Shown here: positions 1-8,298 of the stretch, one piece after another
Position numbering within the stretch: the first letter of the stretch is position 1
Layout of the letters: every line of letters begins with the position of its first letter
From: Mycobacterium asiaticum
GTDB taxonomy: Bacteria > Actinomycetota > Actinomycetes > Mycobacteriales > Mycobacteriaceae
DNA: 64,000 bases
Assembly: GCF_001673365.1 (NCBI RefSeq)
Contig: NZ_LZLS01000086.1
Coordinates: 50,433-114,432 of the forward strand
Reading direction: 5' to 3'
The notes under the pieces: model-generated
The model's database searches: none
What the model was told of the DNA's origin: nothing
What the model saw: only the letters and a program-made list of their open reading frames with translations
Position numbers and translations under genes: made by a program

Positions 1-789
1 GATCCCCGCGTGCCGCTCGTCGGTGGATTTGCTGTCATCCAACAAGTTTCCCGCCGAAAAGCAGATATCCAGCGGTGCGGTGCGGCCGATTTCGGCCGCG
101 TACTGCTTCGCCCATTCGATGGCGCGCTCCAACTCATCGATCGTCGAGATCTCCGCGGTACGCGACGCCGCGGCACAGCCGAACGTGTTGAACGGCGCCC
201 AGCCCTGGGCGCGGGCTACCGCGCGGCGTACGGCCGTCTTGCTATTGCCTCCGATCCACACCGGTGGCGGTGTGTCCGGCAGTGGGCGTAGGCGCACACC
301 GCGGGCGGCGAACGACGTGCCTTCATAAGCGATGTCGGCACCGGTGAAGACCTTGTCCAGGACCTCCAGCGCCTCGTCGAGCAGGGCGCCACGGCGATCG
401 AAATCGATTCCGAGGGCCTTGAATTCGGGCTTGAGGTAGCCCGCTGCGGTGCCGAGGATGAGCCGCCCCTTGGACAGCGCGGCGAGGCTTTGAATCGATT
501 TGGCACCAAGGAACGGGTTGCGGTAGGCGGCGATGTAGACGTTGGTCAGCAGCTTGACATCGGTAGTTGCGGCGGCGGCGAACGTCAGTGCGACGAAGGG
601 ATCAAGGGCGTGATGGCCGCCGTGGTCTAACCACTTCGCATCGGGCGCGGGGTGGTCGGTGACGTGGACCGCCCCGAATCCGCTTGCCTCGGCCACTCGT
701 GCGATGTCAGCGATGGCTTCAGCGGTGACGAACTCGTCCACCGCCTCGACGCGCTGGGTGGGCAGTTCGAGGGAGAAGGAAACGGTCAA
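1..789 (-). CDS. LLM-class F420-dependent oxidoreductase (3' end cut off by window edge)
   Basis: This is a luciferase-like monooxygenase-fold protein of the TIGR03619-like F420 type. Such enzymes are (beta/alpha)8 barrels that use reduced F420 or a flavin. The 263 codons present read MTVSFSLELPT, then the family-like blocks GFGAVHVTDHP, GRLILGTAAGYLKPEF and PPVWIGGNSKTAVRRA. The chosen TTG start has an AAAGGA ribosome site 9 nt upstream. A GTG at 807 is also possible and would overlap the preceding stop as GTGA. The gene follows the acyl-CoA dehydrogenase as the second cistron of a minus-strand operon. Substrate unknown; the C-terminus lies outside the window. Confidence 0.85.
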   Translation of the reverse strand, partial: MTVSFSLELPTQRVEAVDEFVTAEAIADIARVAEASGFGAVHVTDHPAPDAKWLDHGGHHALDPFVALTFAAAATTDVKLLTNVYIAAYRNPFLGAKSIQSLAALSKGRLILGTAAGYLKPEFKALGIDFDRRGALLDEALEVLDKVFTGADIAYEGTSFAARGVRLRPLPDTPPPVWIGGNSKTAVRRAVARAQGWAPFNTFGCAAASRTAEISTIDELERAIEWAKQYAAEIGRTAPLDICFSAGNLLDDSKSTDERHAGI

Positions 790-803
790 TTCAACAGGTC
801 CTT

Positions 804-1907
804 TCACGGTGCGACAAGTGCCGCCAGGCGCTGGGCGTGGTAGTCGGGGTCGCCGAAGATCAACTGGGTGGCCTTGGCCCGCCGGACGAACAGGTGCGCG
901 TCGTGTTCCCAGGTGAAGCCGATGCCGCCGTGAATGCGCATGTTGTCCAGTGCGACTTGGAGAAAGGCTTCAGAACACACCATTTTCGCGACCGACGCGG
1001 CGGTAGGCCCCCCATCGGTACCGGCGACATCGGCCGCATGCGAGGCGGCCGAACGTGCCCCCTCGACCTGTACCAACATGTCCGCACACCGGTGCTTGAT
1101 CGCCTGGAAACTGCCGATCGGCCGACCGAACTGGATCCGGTTCTTGGCATTGTCCACGGCCATATCGAGGCATCGTTGCGCGGCGCCAACCTGTTCCGCC
1201 GCCAACACGACGATGGCGAGATCCGATGTCCGCGCGAGAAAGTTCGCGGCAGCACCGTCGGCTCCGATCGCTTCCGCTGGGGCGCCGTCGAATTGCACTC
1301 TGGCGATCTTGCGGGTGCGGTCGAGCCCGGCCAGCAGTGTGCGCCGAACCCCCTCCGACCCGGCGCGCACCGCGAGTAAAGATATGCCGGCGTCGGTATT
1401 GGCCGCTGCCAGCACGACGTCAGCGATGTGACCGTCGATCACGAGCGGCGCGTCACCGTAGATCCGGTAGCCGGTACCTCCGGTGCCGAAGCGGTCGGCC
1501 CGCAGCGTCACGGCCGCGGGGTCCCACGCGCCGAGTCGGCCGTTGAGGATCAGCGTCGCAATGCTGGAGCCGTCGATGAAACCAGGGACGAACCGTTGCG
1601 CAGCGGCGTCGTCACCGCTGGCGAGGACGGCCTGTGTCGCCAGCGCCACGGTGGCGAAAAAGGGAGAGCACAACAGCGCGCGCCCCATTTCCTCGAAGAC
1701 CACAGCCAGTTCGGCGATGCCAGCTCCCGCGCCGCCCCACCGCTGTGGAACCGCGATGCCGTGCAGGCCCAGTTCTCCGGCCATCTGGCGCCAGCAGTCC
1801 TGGTCGTACCCGCTCTCCGTCGCCATCAGCGCGCGGACGGTCCCGCTCGGCGACGATTTGGTCAGGTAGTCGCGCACGACCCGTCGAAAATCGTCAACTT
1901 CAGCCAT
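804..1907 (-). CDS. acyl-CoA dehydrogenase (FadE-like)
   Basis: This is a flavin-dependent acyl-CoA dehydrogenase of 367 residues that should introduce an alpha,beta double bond into a CoA ester. The N-terminal helical domain contains ELGLHGIAVPQRWGG. The C-terminal domain contains NRIQFGRPIGSFQAIKHR and the block HGGIGFTWEHDAHL, all typical of the family. I chose the ATG at 1907; an upstream TTG at 1952 and an ATG at 1922 are in frame but lack a better ribosome site. It reads divergently from the amidohydrolase operon across an intergenic region holding a GAGA-N8-TCTC repeat. It may form a hetero-complex with another FadE of the cluster, as in steroid degradation; that is inference. Confidence 0.9.
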   Translation of the reverse strand: MAEVDDFRRVVRDYLTKSSPSGTVRALMATESGYDQDCWRQMAGELGLHGIAVPQRWGGAGAGIAELAVVFEEMGRALLCSPFFATVALATQAVLASGDDAAAQRFVPGFIDGSSIATLILNGRLGAWDPAAVTLRADRFGTGGTGYRIYGDAPLVIDGHIADVVLAAANTDAGISLLAVRAGSEGVRRTLLAGLDRTRKIARVQFDGAPAEAIGADGAAANFLARTSDLAIVVLAAEQVGAAQRCLDMAVDNAKNRIQFGRPIGSFQAIKHRCADMLVQVEGARSAASHAADVAGTDGGPTAASVAKMVCSEAFLQVALDNMRIHGGIGFTWEHDAHLFVRRAKATQLIFGDPDYHAQRLAALVAP

Positions 1908-2041
1908 CGGTCCACTGATCATGTTGTCCGTCAGTGGCTTTGATGGCGACAAACCTTTCTGGGCGGGCCTGGCACGGGCACAGCGTGGTCACCGTCCCGA
2001 ATGGCCACTCCTGGATCAGGATAGTATCTTTCCTGGAAATA

Positions 2042-2057
2042 GAGAATAATCATTCTC
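2042..2057. promoter_or_regulatory. operator-like inverted repeat, site 1 of 4
   Basis: GAGAAT-AATC-ATTCTC is a perfect 6-bp inverted repeat with a 4-bp spacer. It lies 15 bp before the TTG start of the amidohydrolase gene and 3 bp before its AGGAG ribosome site, where bound protein would block transcription. It is also in the divergent promoter region of the acyl-CoA dehydrogenase on the other strand. Matching sites occur at 8241-8260, 24763-24778 and 25779-25794. TetR-family binding is inferred. Confidence 0.6.
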
Positions 2058-2072
2058 GTTAGGAGCGACGCG

Positions 2073-3269
2073 TTGGCAACGAAACTCGATTACGGCATCT
2101 TCGACTGCGATACCCACTGCTACGAGACGCGGGACGCATTCACCCGTTATCTGCCGGAAAAGTTTCGGGACCGGGCGATCACCACCGTGCGCGGGGCGGA
2201 CGGCGTCGAGGTGATCCTGGCAGGGCATCGCGTTGCCACCTTCAATAGCGAAGGGGGTCTGGGACTTGACGTCGCGTACCGGCCCGGCTCGCTCAAGGAA
2301 ATGCTCAAGCAAATGGGATCGGGCAACCCCGAGGAATCCTACGAGCCGCAGCCCATGCAGCCGGAATTCATCGAGCGCGGTGCACGCCTGGCCGTGATGG
2401 CCGAGCAGAACGTTGAGCGCATGGTCATCTATCCGAGCGGGATGGCCCTGGCCGCTGAACACTACGTCGACGACACGGCGGCACTGTATGCCAATCTGCG
2501 CTCATTCAACCGATGGTTTGACGAAGAGTGGGGCTTCAGCTACGACGACAAGATTTTCGCCACCGCGCTGATGTCGTTGCGCGACTTGGATTCTGCGGTC
2601 GCAGAAACCGAGGCGATTATCGCCCAAGGCGCAAAGTTCGTGTTGCTGCCCACCGGGCCGGCCTACGGACGCTCACCCGGTGACCCGTACTTCGACCCGA
2701 TTTACGCACGCTTGCAGGAGGCCGGTTGCATCCTGGTGTTTCACATCATGCCGTTCTGGTACTTCAATGCGATCTCGCCCGCGTGGGGTCAGAACCCTGA
2801 TCCTGCCTCGTGGCACATGTCGGCGTGGCAGTGGATGAACATCTATGGTCAGCGCCCGATCGAGGAGACGTTGTCCGCACTCATCTTCGACAACCTGTTC
2901 GGACGCTTCCCAGAGCTGAAAGTTCTTGTCGCCGAGCATGGAGCGGAGTGGGTGCCGTTCTTCGTCCGACACATGGACAAGAGTCGCGGCATGGGCCGCA
3001 ACGGGCCGTGGATCGGTGGAAAGCTGACGGAGCGGCCATCGGCAATCTTTCGCCGTCACGTTCGCGTCGTCCCGTACCCCGAGGACGACATACCGGCGAT
3101 CGTCGCGGGCATGGGATATGACGATTGCCTGGTGATGGGCTCGGACTACCCGCACGCCGAAGGCATAGCCGAGCCTGCGGACTTCGTGAAGCTGCTTGAC
3201 CCCCTCGACGATGCCAGCAAGCGGCGGATCATGCGCGACAACGCCGACCAGTTGCTTGTCGGGAGTTGA
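2073..3269 (+). CDS. amidohydrolase family protein (COG2159, TIM-barrel metal hydrolase), paralogue 1
   Basis: This 398-residue protein belongs to the metal-dependent TIM-barrel family that includes ACMS decarboxylase and related C-C or C-N hydrolases. Metal-site features are an N-terminal D-x-H (Asp13, His15 in FDCDTHCYE), a mid-protein VFHIMPFW segment, AEHGAEWVPFF and the C-terminal MGSDYPHAEG. The start is TTG, supported by AGGAG 7 nt upstream and by alignment of the D-x-H position with the paralogue at 7044-8222. It is the first gene of a plus-strand operon with two acyl-CoA dehydrogenases and a ligase. The reaction is unknown; hydrolytic ring opening or decarboxylation of a CoA-pathway intermediate fits the context. 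Confidence 0.88.
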   Translation: MATKLDYGIFDCDTHCYETRDAFTRYLPEKFRDRAITTVRGADGVEVILAGHRVATFNSEGGLGLDVAYRPGSLKEMLKQMGSGNPEESYEPQPMQPEFIERGARLAVMAEQNVERMVIYPSGMALAAEHYVDDTAALYANLRSFNRWFDEEWGFSYDDKIFATALMSLRDLDSAVAETEAIIAQGAKFVLLPTGPAYGRSPGDPYFDPIYARLQEAGCILVFHIMPFWYFNAISPAWGQNPDPASWHMSAWQWMNIYGQRPIEETLSALIFDNLFGRFPELKVLVAEHGAEWVPFFVRHMDKSRGMGRNGPWIGGKLTERPSAIFRRHVRVVPYPEDDIPAIVAGMGYDDCLVMGSDYPHAEGIAEPADFVKLLDPLDDASKRRIMRDNADQLLVGS

Positions 3270-3276
3270 CGGCGGC

Positions 3277-4260
3277 ATGGCCGACGACAATTCGGCGGAC
3301 GTCGACCTCGATCTGGACCTGCTGAGGGCGTCGGCGCGAAGGTTCTTGGCTGAACGCGGCGAGACGCAATCCGTCAAGGAACTTGCGGCGATGGACTGGA
3401 CCGGGCTACTCGTCGATGAGGCGATGGGTGGAGCCGGCTGGTGTCCGGTCGAGACGTGCGTCATTGCCGAGGAACTCGGGCGAGCCCGGGACGGATCGTC
3501 CTGGTTCGGCACGGCACTGGCCGCCGCGGCCCTGGGTTCCGCGCCCGACCAGGTACGGCAGCAGTGGCTGCCCAGCCTGCTGACCGGTACTGCGACAGCG
3601 GGCTGCACCTTTCTCGGCGACTGTGCACGGGTCGTCCGCGATGATGCGGATATCGTTATCATCTTGGGAAGTAACGGGATTCACCTGCTCGAAGACTTGG
3701 ACCCGGCGAGGTTCGAGCTGGACGCTGATCTGCTGGACGTCAACAGACCGGTGTGTCGTATCGATCTCACGGAAGCGCCGAGCGTCGCGATCGGATCGCC
3801 CGAACGAGCTGCTGAGCTGAGCGCCGTGGCTCGGCTGCTCGTTGCCGCCGACTCCATCGGCGCGGTATCGGCGACCTTGGAACGGCTCACGGCTTACCTC
3901 AAAGAGCGCGTCGCATTCGGAGTGCCGATCGCGAGTTTTCAAGCGGTTCAGCACCGACTGGTAGATCTACTGGTTTTTGAGGTCAAGGCCCGCGCTGTCG
4001 TCATGAAGGCGGCGCGGGCGGTTGCTTCAGGCTATGAACGGGGGCGGGAGAAGGCGCCGGCGCTGGCCGCGGTGGCGCACGCATTCGTAGCGGCGAATGG
4101 CACTGCCGCCGTGGACGATTGCATGCAACTGTCGGGCGGCATCGGATTCACGTGGGAGTACCCGCTGCACCACGAACTGCGTCGGGTCTTCACCAACGGT
4201 CATCTGGTGGGGACGGCCCGGTCCAGTCGGGCGTTGCTGGCGGAGGCCTGCGGCTGGTGA
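3277..4260 (+). CDS. short acyl-CoA dehydrogenase subunit (FadE-like)
   Basis: This 327-residue acyl-CoA dehydrogenase-fold protein is shorter than the usual 380-400 residues. It retains RVAFGVPIASFQAVQHRLVD and GGIGFTWEYPLHHELRR. The ATG at 3277, 7 bp after the preceding stop, is the best start, because a longer reading would overlap the amidohydrolase gene. Its stop overlaps the GTG start of the next gene (GTGA). A short plus a normal-length FadE encoded side by side is the layout of alpha2beta2 dehydrogenases such as FadE26/27 or ChsE1/E2 in steroid side-chain degradation, so a heterotetramer with the next product is the likely form (inference). Confidence 0.88.
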   Translation: MADDNSADVDLDLDLLRASARRFLAERGETQSVKELAAMDWTGLLVDEAMGGAGWCPVETCVIAEELGRARDGSSWFGTALAAAALGSAPDQVRQQWLPSLLTGTATAGCTFLGDCARVVRDDADIVIILGSNGIHLLEDLDPARFELDADLLDVNRPVCRIDLTEAPSVAIGSPERAAELSAVARLLVAADSIGAVSATLERLTAYLKERVAFGVPIASFQAVQHRLVDLLVFEVKARAVVMKAARAVASGYERGREKAPALAAVAHAFVAANGTAAVDDCMQLSGGIGFTWEYPLHHELRRVFTNGHLVGTARSSRALLAEACGW

Positions 4261-5459
4261 ACGCATTTGGAAACCGGCCCACCGAGGCGCAGCTGAGCGA
4301 ATTCCGCAACCGGGTCAGGGCGCACATATCTGAACATGCACCGGCAATCGAAGCGCGCGAAGGCCACCGGGCACCTAAGACCACCGAACAGGAGGCCCAG
4401 CTGCGCGCGTGGTTCGCCGGCCTTTTCGAGGCGGGTTTCGTGGGTGCGGACTGGCCCGTCGAATACGGCGGGCGCGTCGACCACCACCCGCTGCACGATC
4501 GCATTACGAGCGAGGAGATCCTGCGCGCCCGCGCACCACGGCCCATCGACCAGGTCAACCTGGCCGCACACGTCTTGTTGCACTTCGGTTCCGAAGAACA
4601 GAAGCGCACCCTGCTGCCGCCGATTCGGCGCAGCGAGCATGTCTGGTGCCAGCTGTTCAGCGAACCCGATGCCGGCAGTGACATCGCCGCGGTGCGCAGT
4701 CGCGGTGTGCAGCAAGATGATGGCGGCTGGCTCCTCGATGGTCAGAAAATCTGGATCACTGACGGCCACTGGGCCGATATGGGCCTTGCGCTGATTCGTA
4801 CCGACCCGGCTTCGTCGCGCCACCATGGGCTTTCGGTCTTCACCGTGCCGCTCGGCGCGGACGGCGTCGAAATTCGTCCGATCCGCACGATCGGCGATGC
4901 GATCGAGGTCAACGAGGTCTTCCTGACCAGAGTCCGAATCGGCGCCGACGGCCTGATCGGTGAGGTAGGTCAAGGCTGGTCAATCATCATGGCAGGCCTC
5001 GACTTTGAACGATTTGGTATCGGCGGAAACGTCATCCTGCTGGAACTGCTGATCGATGATCTAGTCACCGTGGCGCGCCACGCCCACATCGACGGCGTGC
5101 CGGCACTGAAGTTCGCCGACGTCCGTCAGCAGGTGGCCGAGTTGGCGGTCGAGGTCGAAGTAGCCAAGGCGTTCATCGACGACTATGTCGAGCGGCTGAT
5201 ATCGGGCGACGAGCAGGTGGGCGACGGCTCGATCGCCAAATTGAGTTTCGCCGAGACCTATCACCGAGTCGCAGCCTATGGCGCGGAGCTGGCGGCATCT
5301 GCCACAGTGGTTGTGAACTCAGACAATGCCGTGCGACAAGCCAAGCAGCGGTTGCGTGAATGCTGGCTGTGGTCGCGCGCCTACACGATATCGGGTGGAA
5401 GCTCGGAGATGATGCGCAACATCCTCGCGAAACGTCGTCTGCTCTTGCCTAGCAGATGA
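4257..5459 (+). CDS. acyl-CoA dehydrogenase (FadE-like), partner of the preceding gene
   Basis: This is a 400-residue acyl-CoA dehydrogenase. It has GADWPVEYGG near the N-terminus, WCQLFSEPDAGSD and DGQKIWITDGHWADMG in the beta domain, and ISGGSSEMMRNILAKR at the C-terminus. The GTG start at 4257 overlaps the previous stop by four bases, implying translational coupling; the reading frame extends further upstream but inside the preceding gene. The beta-domain motifs indicate that FAD and substrate contacts are intact. It probably desaturates the acyl-CoA made by the ligase that follows 13 bp downstream. Confidence 0.9.
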   Translation: MNAFGNRPTEAQLSEFRNRVRAHISEHAPAIEAREGHRAPKTTEQEAQLRAWFAGLFEAGFVGADWPVEYGGRVDHHPLHDRITSEEILRARAPRPIDQVNLAAHVLLHFGSEEQKRTLLPPIRRSEHVWCQLFSEPDAGSDIAAVRSRGVQQDDGGWLLDGQKIWITDGHWADMGLALIRTDPASSRHHGLSVFTVPLGADGVEIRPIRTIGDAIEVNEVFLTRVRIGADGLIGEVGQGWSIIMAGLDFERFGIGGNVILLELLIDDLVTVARHAHIDGVPALKFADVRQQVAELAVEVEVAKAFIDDYVERLISGDEQVGDGSIAKLSFAETYHRVAAYGAELAASATVVVNSDNAVRQAKQRLRECWLWSRAYTISGGSSEMMRNILAKRRLLLPSR

Positions 5460-5472
5460 GTACGGCTAGCCG

Positions 5473-7041
5473 ATGAGTACGTCGCTGATCGCCGACACGT
5501 TTTGGGGTCTGCTCGAAGAGGCGGCTCGTCTGCACCCCGACCGGGTCGTCCTGGCCGATGACTACGGGCGCCAACTGACCAGCGTGCAACTAAGGCGGTC
5601 CGCACTGACGTGTGCGGCGGCATTGGCGCAAAAGGGAATTGGCGTGGGCACGGTGGTCTCGTGGCAACTTCCCACCACGCTGGAAACGATGGTCGTCATG
5701 GCGGCGCTGACTCGCCTTGGCGCCGTACAGAATCCAGTGCTTCCTATTTGGCGTGAGAGCGAACTGCGGTTCGTGACAACCCAACTCGCGACGGAAGTGC
5801 TCATAGTTCCCGGGGTGTGGCGCGACTTCGACCACACCGCCCTCGCGCGTGAACTCGCCGGTCAAAAAGCGGGAGAGCGGCCGATGTCTGTTGTGGTGAT
5901 CGACCACGACGCCCCGGTGACCGACGGCCTCCGGCTCCCCGTTGGCGACCCGAAGCTGCTGCCTCCGCCGCCAACCAGCGGTGAGGAGCCGCGCTGGATC
6001 TACTATTCGTCGGGCACCACGGCGGCACCGAAAGGCGCGCGGCACTGCGACCGTTCGGTGATCGCCGGGTCGGCGGGGGTGGTCGGGATCGTCGGGGCTT
6101 CCAGCCGCGACGTCAACCCGATCGCGTTTCCCGTCTCGCATATCGGCGGGGCCGCAATGCTGGCCGCGGCTCTGCGTACCGGCATGCGCCTGGTGCTGTT
6201 CGACGCCTTCGACCCGGTTCAGACCCCCGTCGCGATCGCGGCGCACCGCCCGACACTGTTGGGCAGCGCCACCCCGTTCTTCGTCGCCTTTATGGCGGCG
6301 CAGTGCGCGCATGGTCCCGAGCCGCTGTTTCCCGACCTGCGTGGCTGCGTCGGTGGGGGTGCACCGATTACCCCCGAGCTCGGTCGCCAAGTGCGGCAGA
6401 CACTTTCAGTCGACGGTGTAGCCAATGCGTGGGGTCTGACAGAATTTCCGGTCGCCACTTCCCAGGCCCCGAACGGCCCCGCCGCGCTGCTGGATCACAC
6501 CGTCGGCAAACCGGTGCCGGGTGTTGCGGTGCGAGTCGTCGATGCCACGGAGCGCGAGGTCGACCCGGGGATGGAGGGGGAACTGCGGGTCAAGGGCCCG
6601 CAATGCTTCCTCGGCTACGTCGACGAATCCTTGGATACCCAGGCGTTCGACGCCGAAGGCTGGTTCCGCACAGGCGATCTGGGCCGCGTCGACCACGAGG
6701 GCAACGTCTTCGTCACCGGACGAATCAAGGACGCCATCATCCGCAACGCGGAGAACATTTCGGCGTTGGAGATCGAGGGCGTGCTGGCCAGCCATCCGGC
6801 GGTGGCTGACGTCGCGGTCATCGGTGTGCCTGATGAACGCACCGGCGAGCGCGTCTGCGCTGTCGTCGTCGCGCACCAAGGCGCTGCGGTCACCCTCTCG
6901 TCGGTGTTCGAACACTGTCAAGCTCGAGGTCTCAGCAAGCACAAGACGCCCGAACGGCTCGAGATCGTTGACGTGCTCCCACGCAACGCAACCGGGAAGG
7001 TACTGAAGAATGCCTTGCGGACCCGATTCAGAAGTGGGTAG
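5473..7041 (+). CDS. acyl-CoA ligase (AMP-binding, FadD/CaiC-like), copy 1
   Basis: This 522-residue ANL-superfamily ligase activates a carboxylic acid to its CoA thioester through an acyl-AMP. It has the P-loop block YYSSGTTAAPKGA, the adenine site WGLTEFPVA, the hinge GWFRTGDLGR and the C-terminal lysine motif RNATGKVLKNAL. The ATG follows the upstream stop by 13 bp, and the gene closes the operon that starts at 2073. It ends 2 bp before a convergent amidohydrolase gene. The acid is unknown; neighbouring dehydrogenases and crotonases suggest a cyclic or branched acid rather than a plain fatty acid. Confidence 0.9.
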   Translation: MSTSLIADTFWGLLEEAARLHPDRVVLADDYGRQLTSVQLRRSALTCAAALAQKGIGVGTVVSWQLPTTLETMVVMAALTRLGAVQNPVLPIWRESELRFVTTQLATEVLIVPGVWRDFDHTALARELAGQKAGERPMSVVVIDHDAPVTDGLRLPVGDPKLLPPPPTSGEEPRWIYYSSGTTAAPKGARHCDRSVIAGSAGVVGIVGASSRDVNPIAFPVSHIGGAAMLAAALRTGMRLVLFDAFDPVQTPVAIAAHRPTLLGSATPFFVAFMAAQCAHGPEPLFPDLRGCVGGGAPITPELGRQVRQTLSVDGVANAWGLTEFPVATSQAPNGPAALLDHTVGKPVPGVAVRVVDATEREVDPGMEGELRVKGPQCFLGYVDESLDTQAFDAEGWFRTGDLGRVDHEGNVFVTGRIKDAIIRNAENISALEIEGVLASHPAVADVAVIGVPDERTGERVCAVVVAHQGAAVTLSSVFEHCQARGLSKHKTPERLEIVDVLPRNATGKVLKNALRTRFRSG

Positions 7042-7043
7042 AG

Positions 7044-8222
7044 CTAGAGGCCGATCAGCTCCTTGAGGTTGCCGCCCATCACCCGTTGCGTCGTGGCGGC
7101 CGGAATGTTTTCGAGTTCCTTGACGAAGTCCGCGGGCTCGGCCAGCCCCTCGGGATGCGGGTAGTCCGACCCGAACATCACCCGGTTAGCGCCGAGAATG
7201 TCGAGGAGGTGGGACATGTCCTCTTCGTGGAAGGGGTTGACCCACACATGTCTGCGAAAGGTATCGCAGGGGTGTTCACTGAATTCCTTTGGCTTCTTTC
7301 GATATACCCGATCGAAGGCGTCCATCAGGCGCTGCGCCCACGCCCCGCCGTTCTCCACCACGCCGATGCGCAGGCCGGGGAACCGCTCGAACACGCCGTG
7401 GGCGATGAATGCCGCCAGTGTGTCGAAGATGTGGCGGCTCTCCTCGTAGACAAAGCCACGAAACTTCGTCAGCTGGAAGCCCTGGAACTCGTCGCCGCCT
7501 TCCCAGTCGGAGAGGTAGCGATCGTATCCGGCGTCCGAATTGTGCATCTGGACCGAAATGCCCGACGACTCGACCAGCCGCCAGAAGTCGTCGAATTCGG
7601 GTAGGGCAGGCGACCGTGAGGTGCCGTCACCACGCGGCACCGGTGCGGGACGGATCAGTACCGTCTTCGCGCCGTTGTTCAGGCACCACTCAAGCTCCGT
7701 GACGCCCTTCGCCGGATCGTTCAGCGAAATTGCCGGGACCGGGAAGATGCGGTTCTGGTAGTTGAACGTCCAGTCGTCGAGCAGCCAGCGGTTGAAGGCG
7801 TGGGTGACCGCGTGGGTGAGCTCGGTATCGGACTTCGTGCGCTCTTCGAGCATGCCCGCGGTGGTCGGAAACATCAGCGCCCCGTCGACGCCTTGGCGAT
7901 CCATCAACACCAGGCGCAGGTCGGGTCGCCGGAATTCGTCGGGGCAGCGGATCGGGTCGGCGAGTTCCCGCAGCGACTTACCTTCCGGGTTGATCCCCCG
8001 GTAGTAGTCGGCCCAGGCGCCGGGGGTGGGGATGACTTCGTAGGTGGGGTTGGGAATGCACTCGGTGACCACGCCGAGGATTTGTAGCTTCTTGCGGCCA
8101 TTGACGTCGATGAATTTCAGCGCTTCGCAGTACTGCTCCGGCAGATACCGCGTGTAGGCGTCGATCGTTTCGTACATGTGATTGTCCGCGTCCCACACTT
8201 GCATCGCGTCGCCGTCGTCCAC
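7044..8222 (-). CDS. amidohydrolase family protein (COG2159), paralogue 2
   Basis: This paralogue has 392 residues from the chosen GTG. It keeps D-x-H at the same positions as paralogue 1 (Asp13, His15 in WDADNHMYE), plus TRYLPEQY, RIGVVENGGAW and MFGSDYPHPEG. The GTG at 8222 has GGAGG about 6 nt upstream and lies just downstream of a perfect operator-like repeat at 8241-8260. A longer reading to 8348 would place that repeat inside the coding region and overlap the ligase gene, so I reject it. An ATG at 8204 is an alternative start. It lies 76 bp downstream of the ligase on the same strand but appears to have its own operator. Substrate unknown. Confidence 0.88.
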   Translation of the reverse strand: MDDGDAMQVWDADNHMYETIDAYTRYLPEQYCEALKFIDVNGRKKLQILGVVTECIPNPTYEVIPTPGAWADYYRGINPEGKSLRELADPIRCPDEFRRPDLRLVLMDRQGVDGALMFPTTAGMLEERTKSDTELTHAVTHAFNRWLLDDWTFNYQNRIFPVPAISLNDPAKGVTELEWCLNNGAKTVLIRPAPVPRGDGTSRSPALPEFDDFWRLVESSGISVQMHNSDAGYDRYLSDWEGGDEFQGFQLTKFRGFVYEESRHIFDTLAAFIAHGVFERFPGLRIGVVENGGAWAQRLMDAFDRVYRKKPKEFSEHPCDTFRRHVWVNPFHEEDMSHLLDILGANRVMFGSDYPHPEGLAEPADFVKELENIPAATTQRVMGGNLKELIGL

Positions 8223-8240
8223 CAGCACCTCCACCACGGG

Positions 8241-8260
8241 GTGAGAATTTTGATTCTCAC
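8241..8260. promoter_or_regulatory. operator-like inverted repeat, site 2 of 4 (best copy)
   Basis: GTGAGAAT-TTTG-ATTCTCAC is a perfect inverted repeat with 8-bp arms. It sits 18 bp upstream of the GTG start of the amidohydrolase at 7044-8222 and inside the 76-bp gap after the ligase gene. It is the longest perfect form of the motif shared with 2042-2057, 24763-24778 and 25779-25794. Confidence 0.65.
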
Positions 8261-8298
8261 TATAGCGAACGGCGGTATTCGCCGTCGATAAGCACGCC

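Noticed and set aside
2673..3662. A 329-codon open frame on the minus strand
   Set aside because: It spans the ends of two well-supported plus-strand genes and has low-complexity Ser/Arg composition.
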